DNA of 39,000 nt from Candidatus Haladaptatiplasma halalkaliphilum (GTDB lineage: Archaea > Thermoplasmatota > Thermoplasmata > Halarchaeoplasmatales > Halarchaeoplasmataceae), in the NCBI GenBank assembly GCA_019594055.1, contig JAFDTY010000008.1, positions 1 through 39,000 on the forward strand, written 5' to 3'. Shown in pieces: positions 16,300-23,848 of the stretch. How positions within the stretch are numbered: position 1 is the first letter of the stretch; each line of letters opens with the position of its first letter. A model generated the notes under the pieces. The model did no database searches, was not told where the DNA came from, and saw only the letters and a program-made list of their open reading frames with translations. A program made the translations under genes and the position numbers.

Positions 16300-17553
16300 A
16301 TGAGCATCGTAATCAAGGACACCGAGATACCGGGCAGAGAGGGGCGGTTCGACGTACTGGTCGAAGATGACATCATAGCCGGGATAAGCCACAGTGAAGA
16401 TGGTGACCGGGTGATAAGTGGCGCGGGAAAATACCTGTTACCGGGATTCGTCAACACCCACTGCCATGCCGCCATGTCCCTCTTCAGGGGATATGCGGAC
16501 GACCTCCCGTTGCAGATATGGTTGAACGAACACATATGGCCCCTGGAGAGTAAGCTTACAGCGGAGGATGTCTACTGGGGTACCAAGCTCGCATGCCTTG
16601 AGATGATCAAATCGGGTACCGTTGCCTTCAACGACATGTACTTTTTCATGGAGGCCGCCGCCCGGGGTGTCGAGGAGATGGGTATGAAGGCCACCCTGAG
16701 TCACGGATTCATCGACCTGGGGGACGAAGGGAGGAGGGAGGAGGAGATCAAAAGAACGGAAAAATTCGTGGCACATATACCGGGCTCGAAGCTCGTCAAA
16801 CCCGCCCTGGGGCCCCACGGAGTGTACACCGTCTCCCGTGAGGGACTGGAATGGTGCTCGAGGTACTCACGTAAACATGAACTCGGGGTGCACATGCACC
16901 TTGCGGAGACGGAGCAGGAGATGGAACAGTTCGGTGAAGGGTACCAGGGTAACATCACGGATTACCTTGGGGAAATCGGGCTTTTGAACAATAGGTTGAT
17001 AGGGGCACACTGCGTCTGGCTGGATGATATGGACATGGAAAACATATCACGGGCGGGTGCAACGGTCAGTCACAACCCCGTATCGAACATGAAATTGGGT
17101 GTGGGAAAGCCCATGGATTACCCTTTCATGAGATCGGCTGGAGTCCGGGTCACCCTGGGCACCGACAGCTGCGCGTCCAACAACAGCCTCGACATGCTGG
17201 AAACCGCAAAGATGGCCGCATTGCAGCAGAAGATGGGGGGTGACCCCACCGTCCTCACGGCCGTAGAGGCGTACCACATGATCACCCGGGGCGGTGCTGA
17301 GGCACTGAACACGGGCGGGGGTGTGATAGAGGAGGGTATGGCGGCGGATATGATACTGCTGGAAAAGGGTGTTAAAGGGGCGCCGGGGCACAACCCGATT
17401 TCAGACATAATATATTCACTCAAGGGGTCGGATGTTACCCATGTGATGATAAACGGTAGGATAGTCATGGGGGACAGGAAAGTGGATAACGAAGATGAGA
17501 TAGTTAGAGAGGCCACCGCCAGGGCCATGAGACTGTTGAAGGAGGTGGCATGA
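16300..17553 (+). CDS. dadD: 5'-deoxyadenosine/5'-methylthioadenosine/SAH deaminase
   Basis: Amidohydrolase of the archaeal DadD/MtaD family (417 aa), deaminating 5'-deoxyadenosine, MTA and S-adenosylhomocysteine to inosine forms. The metal site is visible: HCHAAM at residues 54-59, HMHLAETEQE, GAHCV and the terminal GTDSCASNN. The length matches family members. It starts 9 nt after the phosphorylase gene and ends with an ATGA overlap with the phosphoribosyltransferase, so the three genes form one operon. Related cytosine or guanine deaminases are less likely because of this context. Confidence 0.88.
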   Translation: MSIVIKDTEIPGREGRFDVLVEDDIIAGISHSEDGDRVISGAGKYLLPGFVNTHCHAAMSLFRGYADDLPLQIWLNEHIWPLESKLTAEDVYWGTKLACLEMIKSGTVAFNDMYFFMEAAARGVEEMGMKATLSHGFIDLGDEGRREEEIKRTEKFVAHIPGSKLVKPALGPHGVYTVSREGLEWCSRYSRKHELGVHMHLAETEQEMEQFGEGYQGNITDYLGEIGLLNNRLIGAHCVWLDDMDMENISRAGATVSHNPVSNMKLGVGKPMDYPFMRSAGVRVTLGTDSCASNNSLDMLETAKMAALQQKMGGDPTVLTAVEAYHMITRGGAEALNTGGGVIEEGMAADMILLEKGVKGAPGHNPISDIIYSLKGSDVTHVMINGRIVMGDRKVDNEDEIVREATARAMRLLKEVA

Positions 17554-18119
17554 TGCTCGAACTGTTGAAGAGTTCGGTTGTAAGTTCACCCGTTGTCGAG
17601 ATGAACGGCTACCATTACTTCGTCCACCCTTTGACCGACGGCCTTCCCATAGTGATGCCGGCCCTTCTGGAAGAGGTGCTGGATGTGGTGGAGGATATAT
17701 GCAACCTTGACTGTGATTACATAATGACGGCCCAATCCATGGGGTTTCCACTGGCGGCCGGGCTGTCCCTGAGGACCGGGCTGCCCTACAAATTCATACG
17801 CAAGAGAAGCTACGGCCTTGAAGGTGAAATATCCGTATGCCAGGTCACGGGCTATTCGGAGAACGACATGTACATAAACTACGTCGAGCCCGGGGACAGG
17901 ATATTCTTCATAGACGATGTGTTCAGCACGGGAGGCACCCTGCGGGCCATACTCACCGCTCTTGAAAGGGCGGGAGCCGAGCTCACCGACGTGCTGGTGT
18001 TATTCGAAAAGGTGGGTTCCAGGGAGAGCCTGGAAAGGGAGACGGGCGTACCCATAAGATCCCTTCTCAGGATAGAGATGAACGGGCCTGAAATAAAGAT
18101 AGTCGGCGAGGGTTTTTAG
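17550..18119 (+). CDS. hpt: Hypoxanthine/guanine phosphoribosyltransferase (archaeal Hpt type)
   Basis: Purine salvage enzyme transferring ribose phosphate from PRPP to hypoxanthine or guanine (189 aa). The PRPP loop FFIDDVFSTGGT is at residues 119-130. The TAQSMGFPLAAGLS hood and PYKFIRKRSYGL fit the archaeal Hpt family. Start is ATGATG at 17550, overlapping the upstream TGA. It would capture the hypoxanthine released by the phosphorylase. It ends with a 4-nt overlap with the convergent beta-helix gene. An adenine phosphoribosyltransferase is the main alternative, but the deaminase makes hypoxanthine the natural base. Confidence 0.85.
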   Translation: MMLELLKSSVVSSPVVEMNGYHYFVHPLTDGLPIVMPALLEEVLDVVEDICNLDCDYIMTAQSMGFPLAAGLSLRTGLPYKFIRKRSYGLEGEISVCQVTGYSENDMYINYVEPGDRIFFIDDVFSTGGTLRAILTALERAGAELTDVLVLFEKVGSRESLERETGVPIRSLLRIEMNGPEIKIVGEGF

Positions 18120-21100
18120 CCGTTATGACCCTTCAAACGACGGAATTTACGACTGAGAGAGGACCTCTTCAGATCCCCCTTTATAACCCGGTGTTTGGGT
18201 AAGACCACATGTCTACCCTCCTCCTTTAGAAGACGCCTCTTTCTCAAACCACCCACCACGAGTTCGCTACCATCCTCCCTGAATTCGTCACCCACATTGT
18301 CTATTATGTTTTCAGTTTGTTCCTGAGCAACAGGTTCTACCCCGAATTCTTCCGTTAACTCCTCGTTTATGTTCTCCGGGTACTCGTGCCCCCATTCCAT
18401 GGTTTCCGTACTCGTCTCCCTCTTCCTCTTCAGTACTGGTATGGTTTCCGTACTCACCTCCTCCTTCCTCTTCGGTACAGGTATGGTTTCCGTACTCGTC
18501 TCCCTCTTCCTCTTCAGTACAGGTATGGTTTCCGTACTCGTCTCCCTCTTCCTCTTCAGCACTGGTATGGTTTCCGCGCTCGTCTCCCTCTTCCTCTTCA
18601 GCACTGGTATGGTTTCCGCACTCGTCTCCCTCTTCCTCTTCAGCACTGGTATGGTTTCCGTACTCACCACACCCTTCCTCTTCAGCACCGGAAGGGAATG
18701 AATATTCACGTATTTTTTGTCCATATCCCGAAGTAGAGGATCCGGACTATGGCCCCTGGTATCATCCGAGGTATCGATGACCCGGGAATCCCATGAATCC
18801 TGTAACCTGTGCTTCACGAGGACGGTGTAAAGAAGGATTATCACCAGCAACAGTATTATCAACGACAGACCGGTGACGAACAGGTTAGACAGTATGTTTT
18901 GCCCCGGTGGTTCCACCGTGAATGTACGGGTGTCCGTTCTGACCGTTATGTTGGGACCCAGGGGGTTTGTTTCCTGGGCGATATAAAAGTATTCGTACTC
19001 TCCGGTATCCAGGTACATCTCGTGGTAGTATAGTTTCCCGTCCGAGAACGTAGTGTCCGATATGTTCAACTCCTTCATGGTATAATGGTTGTCATCAACC
19101 ACCAGTTCCACGTACCTGGGAGGCTCGTTATCGTGGTCCGTGTACCTCAATACCCACCTCACCCTTGTGGGGTTGTAGGTTATGTTCAGATAGACTTCCT
19201 CGAGAACAGGGGGATTGTTCACTGCCTGGATGAACAGGGTGACGGGTATGGTTGAGGTCATCACATCGTAGAACCGTATATCCAAAGTGAAGTTCACGGT
19301 TCCGTGATAATAGGGTGGTGGGATGATATGGATGTAACCATGGATATCTGCGGTCACACTGACACTTCCGTTGTCCCTTATTCCGGTGATCACCGCACCC
19401 GGTGGCAGGTGCGAGAGTATGTCGTAACCTCGGATAACTTCGCCCTCCTTCATGGTGATGGTGATGGAATCCATGACGCACAACTCGCTGTTCTGATCAA
19501 CCCATACCATATTCACGTCGAAGAAGGAAAGCATCGTGCTTACATAGGATGATGTTAGGTGCAGGTGGTATCTGCTACCTATGATACTGCTGGTTTTGAC
19601 GAACGCGTTGGAATACTCGAATTTGATGCCATGATTGGTGTTACCGGAGAGGGTAGTGTTCTCTATGAGCAGGTTCGATGTGCCCCTGATATTGATACCG
19701 TAGTGTCCGTTGTTGGATACGGTGTTGTTGTAAAAATGTATGTCGGATGAGGTGGTAAAACCACCGTTATTCCTCGTGATCCTGTTATCTTTAACCAGAC
19801 CCGGGGCCCCGGAGATATCCATCCCCACACCTCCGTTGTGGGTGATGGTATTACCAGAAGCGACGAATTCCCCCGTGGCCGATATAACCATACCCCTACC
19901 ATCACAGTTGGTGATAAGGTTATCCGTCACGGTGATATTGGCTCCATGGATATGCATACCGTAGGAACCGCCTTCCACTGAATTATCACTCACACGAAGG
20001 TTCTGAACATCGAATAACCTTACCGACCAACCCTGGGTATCCCAGAACTCGTTACCCCGTAAGGTACTAAGGTCGGTCACATGGTCAAGCTGTATTCCGT
20101 AACCGTTCCCAAGCATTTGATTATCGGTGATCGTCGCCCGACCCCGGACGAAGTTTATACCACCTCCGCACATGTCGAAGGTATTTTGTTTGATCACCAT
20201 GTTAGCTTCAAGGGTACTGACCCCTGCCCTGCCCACATCCTTGAAGGTGTTTCCGTCGACTATCATATCACCACCAAGGACCTGTATGCCGTGCCCGGAT
20301 ATTTGGGTAAAATCATTGTTGAAGATCACTCCGGTACTGTCTCTTATTATGGTGCCATGTTCACCGCTGAATTTATTGTTAGATATGTCAACGGTACAAC
20401 CGTGGGAGTCCACGGCCACGCCCACCTGTGATGTGAATACGTTTCTCTCGATGACCGCCGAAGCGTTCCTGAGTTCCACACCCGCTGTACCGTAGGATTC
20501 GAACCGCGAATCGGATATCACCGCGTATGTTCCGTCCACACGTACCGCCACCCCGTTGTCCACGAAGGTGTTGTCGGTCAGGGTGACCGAAGGCGAGCGG
20601 ATTATCAGGTCGGGGGCACCCGTAGTAGCATGGAAACCCCTTATTGTAGAGCCCCTAACCACCCCGGAACTGCCTTCCTGGAAGGTAAGTCGCAATCCGT
20701 TGAACTCCGGTTCGCCTCCGTGATGATCCCGGTCCACCCCGTATGAAACGTCCACTGAAAGTACGGTACTGTTGGCTGCCGATACCTTGTAACCCCTGCC
20801 CGGTAACATGTACTGTTCAGGGGTCAGGTCGTACTCGTTACCTCCTTCGGCAGATCTCACGGTGTTTATGTCCGGTATGATATCAGCGAAGAAATCTTCC
20901 ATGGTCATGGGCTCCGCCAGCGGATATGATATCCAATTCCAGCCCCGCTCAAGTGTATATCGGTAATTTTCATGGAACGAACCCCTGGTGGATATGTTCA
21001 CGGGAGAGGTTATGTTCACCTCGACACCCATGGTATTATTCACATGACGTAGCGAATTGAAGTGATCGGGGCGGTCAACCACATAGGATTTCCAGGGTCG

Positions 21101-21544
21101 GGAAGTGTCCCACCTGTCATAGTAATATACCTTGTCAAAATACCCCTCCAGGGGCTCCAGCACCGATTTGATACAGTCGTCGCTACGGTGTAACGGGAAG
21201 GATAGGGTGTTCATGCCGGCTGGGAGTTCGTAGTCGATGTTCCATGATACGTATTCGAGGGAGGAGAGCAATACCGAATCCGTCATCCTCAGCATACCCC
21301 CGCTTTCCACACTGAATAGGCTGTCATCACGGTTGTTCAGCACCAATGTCACGTTATTCAATATGAGAGTACCCCTGACCCTGAGGTCACCGTTTACCGA
21401 GAGTATCTGGTCCGAGTAACGGACCGTCTCCCCCTCGCCTATGACCATATCGGGGCCGCTGGTGAAGACTGCACCACCCTCGATCACCGGAAGTGCGAGG
21501 GTAAGCAGCAACATCGCAACATATATCAGAGCTTGTCTTTTCAT
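18116..21544 (-). CDS. Large secreted beta-helix surface protein with membrane anchor and repetitive basic tail
   Basis: A 1142-aa protein. Residues 1-23 (RQALIYVAMLLLTLALPVIEGG) look like a Sec signal. Residues about 280-680 are a right-handed parallel beta-helix: many turns of the N-x-x-x-x-N-x-x-GI-x-x type, such as GNTITHNGGVGMDISG, as in NosD/PbH1 surface proteins. A beta-rich region follows (750-880), including a YNPTRVRWVLRYTDHDNEPP cadherin/Ig-like part. A single hydrophobic segment, LFVTGLSLIILLLVIILLYT, lies near 910-930. The last 200 residues are a highly charged tail with seven 14-aa repeats. With the signal outside, this tail should be cytoplasmic. Ligand and role are unknown. 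Confidence 0.8.
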   Translation of the reverse strand: MKRQALIYVAMLLLTLALPVIEGGAVFTSGPDMVIGEGETVRYSDQILSVNGDLRVRGTLILNNVTLVLNNRDDSLFSVESGGMLRMTDSVLLSSLEYVSWNIDYELPAGMNTLSFPLHRSDDCIKSVLEPLEGYFDKVYYYDRWDTSRPWKSYVVDRPDHFNSLRHVNNTMGVEVNITSPVNISTRGSFHENYRYTLERGWNWISYPLAEPMTMEDFFADIIPDINTVRSAEGGNEYDLTPEQYMLPGRGYKVSAANSTVLSVDVSYGVDRDHHGGEPEFNGLRLTFQEGSSGVVRGSTIRGFHATTGAPDLIIRSPSVTLTDNTFVDNGVAVRVDGTYAVISDSRFESYGTAGVELRNASAVIERNVFTSQVGVAVDSHGCTVDISNNKFSGEHGTIIRDSTGVIFNNDFTQISGHGIQVLGGDMIVDGNTFKDVGRAGVSTLEANMVIKQNTFDMCGGGINFVRGRATITDNQMLGNGYGIQLDHVTDLSTLRGNEFWDTQGWSVRLFDVQNLRVSDNSVEGGSYGMHIHGANITVTDNLITNCDGRGMVISATGEFVASGNTITHNGGVGMDISGAPGLVKDNRITRNNGGFTTSSDIHFYNNTVSNNGHYGINIRGTSNLLIENTTLSGNTNHGIKFEYSNAFVKTSSIIGSRYHLHLTSSYVSTMLSFFDVNMVWVDQNSELCVMDSITITMKEGEVIRGYDILSHLPPGAVITGIRDNGSVSVTADIHGYIHIIPPPYYHGTVNFTLDIRFYDVMTSTIPVTLFIQAVNNPPVLEEVYLNITYNPTRVRWVLRYTDHDNEPPRYVELVVDDNHYTMKELNISDTTFSDGKLYYHEMYLDTGEYEYFYIAQETNPLGPNITVRTDTRTFTVEPPGQNILSNLFVTGLSLIILLLVIILLYTVLVKHRLQDSWDSRVIDTSDDTRGHSPDPLLRDMDKKYVNIHSLPVLKRKGVVSTETIPVLKRKRETSAETIPVLKRKRETSAETIPVLKRKRETSTETIPVLKRKRETSTETIPVPKRKEEVSTETIPVLKRKRETSTETMEWGHEYPENINEELTEEFGVEPVAQEQTENIIDNVGDEFREDGSELVVGGLRKRRLLKEEGRHVVLPKHRVIKGDLKRSSLSRKFRRLKGHNG
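18401..18694 (-). repeat. Seven tandem 42-bp repeats encoding a 14-aa basic repeat
   Basis: Within the gene for the beta-helix protein, a 294-bp array encodes seven units of consensus IPVLKRKRETSxET. The middle copies are nearly identical at DNA level. The first (LPVLKRKGVVSTET) and sixth (IPVPKRKEEVSTET) units differ most, suggesting recent amplification of the inner units by replication slippage or recombination. Plus-strand ORFs over this region are shadows. Confidence 0.9.
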
Positions 21545-21593
21545 GTTACGGAACGAACTACAATTTCCTTCAATATAAATATATTCGTGGTAT

Positions 21594-21851
21594 TCAGCCC
21601 CCGCTCACCGGAGGTAAGACCGCCACAAGGTCTCCGTCCCTTAACTCCCTGGTTAGAGGGCATGTACTCCTGTTAACCGCTATGATCACGTGATCCTGCA
21701 TCTCCCGTAGACCGGGATATTTATGGGTAAGGAGTCGGAAGAGCTCACCGACGGTGGTTCCGGCCTCGAGCTCCATGTCCATCTCCTTCTCTCCGACCAT
21801 CTCACGGGCATAGGCGAAGAACTTCAACTTGATGTTCACTGTAGGGGACAT
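21594..21851 (-). CDS. MoaD/ThiS-family sulfur carrier or SAMP-like protein
   Basis: Ubiquitin-fold small protein of 85 aa ending in VSGG, the C-terminal Gly-Gly needed for adenylation and thiocarboxylate or conjugate formation. It has the family's beta-grasp layout: KLKFFAYAREMVGE, LEAGTTVGELFRLLTHKYPGL, and LRDGDLVAVLPPVSGG. It may be the small subunit of molybdopterin synthase or an archaeal ubiquitin-like modifier; no moaE, moeB or E1-like gene is near to decide. A TATA-like AGATATACC is about 26 nt upstream, pointing to a leaderless transcript. It lies just upstream of the beta-helix gene with a 49-bp gap. Confidence 0.85.
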   Translation of the reverse strand: MSPTVNIKLKFFAYAREMVGEKEMDMELEAGTTVGELFRLLTHKYPGLREMQDHVIIAVNRSTCPLTRELRDGDLVAVLPPVSGG

Positions 21852-21950
21852 GCCCGCCCTATGTAGTTAGGGTGGTATATCTTTTTCGTAAGCCATACGG
21901 TTAAACCAGATGCGCAACTATTAAATGTAGTATAGGTATTATGGTTATTC

Positions 21951-22394
21951 ATGACATTCGAAATAATGATGAGAAGTCACACCCCCGTGGCGTCGGACTC
22001 CCTGGAGGAGACACTGGAGAATTTTCTGTTGGACATAGGATACCTATCCGGCAGGAAAAGGGGTGAAGAACTATACCAGAGCATACCCTTCAGAATGTGG
22101 AGCGACTGCTTCCTCAAGGCGCCTGAAAAGTCCAGGACGGTGGACGAACTGGCGGCCCTGCTGGACGCCTCCAAACCGTCCGTTTACCGTCATCTGAACA
22201 AGCTCAAGAACATGGATCTCCTGGAATCCATGGATATAGTGGAAGAGGACAACGGAGAGGTAACAAAGAAGGGATATCGACTGAGACAGGGGGACCTGCT
22301 GACCGCGTGGCACGTTACCGAGGCGAACATAGAATCCACCTTGAAAAGATACCGTGAGACCATCCACAGGATAGTGGAGATGACAGGAGAGTGA
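21951..22394 (+). CDS. Winged-helix transcriptional regulator (ArsR-like)
   Basis: A 147-aa protein. The central part RTVDELAALLDASKPSVYRHLNKLKNMDLLE (residues 62-92) is a clear winged helix with recognition helix SVYRHLNKL. The N-terminal 60 residues and the C-terminal TWHVTEANIESTLKRYRETIHRIVEM-like helix probably mediate dimerisation. No effector motif is visible. A TATA-like CTATTAAATG is about 30 nt upstream. It leads a three-gene operon in which the next gene starts one base after its stop codon. Candidate targets are its own operon or the divergent moaD-like gene. Confidence 0.75.
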   Translation: MTFEIMMRSHTPVASDSLEETLENFLLDIGYLSGRKRGEELYQSIPFRMWSDCFLKAPEKSRTVDELAALLDASKPSVYRHLNKLKNMDLLESMDIVEEDNGEVTKKGYRLRQGDLLTAWHVTEANIESTLKRYRETIHRIVEMTGE

Positions 22395-22685
22395 ATGGTC
22401 ATGAAGGAAGAGAACAAAAAATACCCAGGCGAGCTGGTGGAGGGGTCACGGTATCTCATAAAGTCACTCCATTCGAGGGAAAAAACCCTGGAGACCAGGG
22501 GAGAGTTCAAGGGTTACGTGTTCATAGGCCGGGACCAGGGTCTCAGGGTCGAGCTGGACGACAGTCACGAAGAGGGCGGTACAATACGGTTCATCCCGTG
22601 CCACATGATAATACATATCGATGTGATCAACGAGGTGGAACGCAAGGAGGACAAGGTGAAGAAATCCGGCACTTATTTCGGGTGA
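22395..22685 (+). CDS. Uncharacterised small beta-barrel protein
   Basis: A 96-aa protein I do not recognise with certainty. The middle EFKGYVFIGRDQGLRVELDD...GTIRFIPCHMIIHIDVI is built from alternating short strands and resembles a small Sm-like or OB-like barrel, similar to archaeal RNA-binding proteins. Its ends are charged. It starts immediately after the stop of the regulator gene, preceded by GGAG, and is followed within 7 nt by another winged-helix gene. The tight operon suggests it works with the regulators, perhaps as a co-factor. Confidence 0.6.
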   Translation: MVMKEENKKYPGELVEGSRYLIKSLHSREKTLETRGEFKGYVFIGRDQGLRVELDDSHEEGGTIRFIPCHMIIHIDVINEVERKEDKVKKSGTYFG

Positions 22686-22692
22686 TAACAAC

Positions 22693-23010
22693 ATGATCCA
22701 GTTCGACAGCGACACCCTGGAGGCCAGGCTGTTGCGTTTGCTGCTCAGAGAGTTACCTTTGACCATGGAGGAGGCCGCCCGTGAACTCAACGTGTCCGAG
22801 AGCAAACTGGAACGGACGGTCAAAGGTCTCGTGTCGAGAGGGATAGTACAGATAGAGGGATTTCCGGACAAGAAGTACCTGCGACTTATCCGCAGGGACA
22901 TAAGCTTCCACGGCACGAACCCTACCCAGGAGAGGAAGATAAAACACAAGAAGAGCGCCATCGGCAAGAGTAAAAAGGACGATAAGGACGATGGTATGAT
23001 GTATCGATAA
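22693..23010 (+). CDS. Small winged-helix DNA-binding protein with basic tail
   Basis: A 105-aa protein. Residues 1-70 form a winged helix (LTMEEAARELNVSESKLERTVKGLVSRGIVQIEG, recognition helix SESKLERTVKGL). The last 30 residues are highly basic (KIKHKKSAIGKSKKDDKDD), likely adding non-specific nucleic-acid contact. A GGTGATAAC site is spaced 7 nt before the ATG. It is the third gene of the regulator operon and converges on the OB-fold gene. The exact target is unknown. Confidence 0.7.
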   Translation: MIQFDSDTLEARLLRLLLRELPLTMEEAARELNVSESKLERTVKGLVSRGIVQIEGFPDKKYLRLIRRDISFHGTNPTQERKIKHKKSAIGKSKKDDKDDGMMYR

Positions 23011-23033
23011 AAACCCTTAAATAGTTGTACATC

Positions 23034-23045
23034 ATCGTATACGAT
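23034..23045. promoter_or_regulatory. 12-bp perfect palindrome in the convergent gap
   Basis: ATCGTATACGAT is a perfect palindrome followed by a third ACGAT. It sits in the 138-bp gap between the winged-helix gene and the OB-fold gene, where no promoter is needed for either. It could be an operator or a binding site for a replication or segregation protein. The rest of the gap is A/T-rich with a C-rich run and holds no gene that I can see. Confidence 0.35.
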
Positions 23046-23148
23046 ATCACGATAACACCCTCCCACCCCCTTTACCTTTTATCATCCATTAATATCTAGT
23101 AAACACGGTGTAAAAATACATAGCACATATTTTCATGAACTTGAAGTC

Positions 23149-23844
23149 CTAAGGTGCGGACCTGATCTCGGGTGGCTTCGTACCCCTTATTATCCATCTG
23201 CCCGTGCCAGTATCGTAGAGGAAGGTACCTTCGAAGGTCACTGGATCCCCGTTCATCATGTTGATGGTACTTACGGTGTCCGAACACTCGAATTCACAGC
23301 CCAACCTGTGGTAACCACCTTCAATTTGTTCTATCTCGAAGCACAATGCCCGGGAGCTCGTATGGGTGCTTACCACCTTGCCCATGACCTTCAACTCCAT
23401 GCCCGAGTACCACTGGGGATTCTCCAGTAGTACCGATATGTGGGTAAAACTGGAGTATGCGTTCTCCAATATCTCCAGCTCGCCGGGAACGGACACCCTC
23501 AGTGACAGTTTTCCTTCGTAGTCCTCGAGTATCCCCCTGAGCCTTACCCTTGCCCCCGGTATCATATCCACCGGATCGTCCATAGCCTCCACCACACGGC
23601 CTTCCACAAAGGCCTCCAGGTGTGTGTCACAGCCCTCTTCGAGGAGTGACAGCAGGTACGAAGTTTGGAGCTTTCGTACCGAACTTATTATCCCCTCGGT
23701 TTCCACCCTGGTTCCCACGAGGCGGTGGTCGATATCCGAAATATTCATCCGTAGGGTATCCCTGCTGGCGGTGTAAAGATAGAGTGAAGCGGTCCCCGCC
23801 AGAGATATGACTACGGCCAGGGTCATGAGCTTGTTCTTGTCCAT
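23149..23844 (-). CDS. Membrane-anchored protein with OB-fold-like domains
   Basis: A 231-aa protein. The N-terminus KLMTLAVVISLAGTASLYLYTA is a single membrane anchor or uncleaved signal. It is followed by two OB-like beta-barrels. The first runs through LVGTRVETEGIISSVR to GARVRLRGILEDYEGKLSLRV, and the second from YSGMELKVMGKVVSTH to DPVTFEGTFLYDTGTGRWIIRG. OB-folds in this arrangement bind nucleic acid or protein; no specific function is known. It begins 4 nt after the Orc1/Cdc6 stop codon, so the two are co-expressed. With the anchor, its OB domains should face outward if the signal is Sec-like; this conflicts with a nuclear-acid role inside, so topology is open. Confidence 0.6.
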   Translation of the reverse strand: MDKNKLMTLAVVISLAGTASLYLYTASRDTLRMNISDIDHRLVGTRVETEGIISSVRKLQTSYLLSLLEEGCDTHLEAFVEGRVVEAMDDPVDMIPGARVRLRGILEDYEGKLSLRVSVPGELEILENAYSSFTHISVLLENPQWYSGMELKVMGKVVSTHTSSRALCFEIEQIEGGYHRLGCEFECSDTVSTINMMNGDPVTFEGTFLYDTGTGRWIIRGTKPPEIRSAP

Positions 23845-23848
23845 GTGC

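Noticed and set aside
18369-18736. Plus-strand ORFs with repeats (VSLFLFSTGM)
   Set aside because: They are the antisense reading of the 42-bp coding repeat of the beta-helix protein.
23011-23148. Replication origin beside the Orc1/Cdc6 gene
   Set aside because: No repeated origin recognition boxes are visible; only one palindrome and a C-rich run, so it is listed as a weak finding and not as a feature call of an origin.
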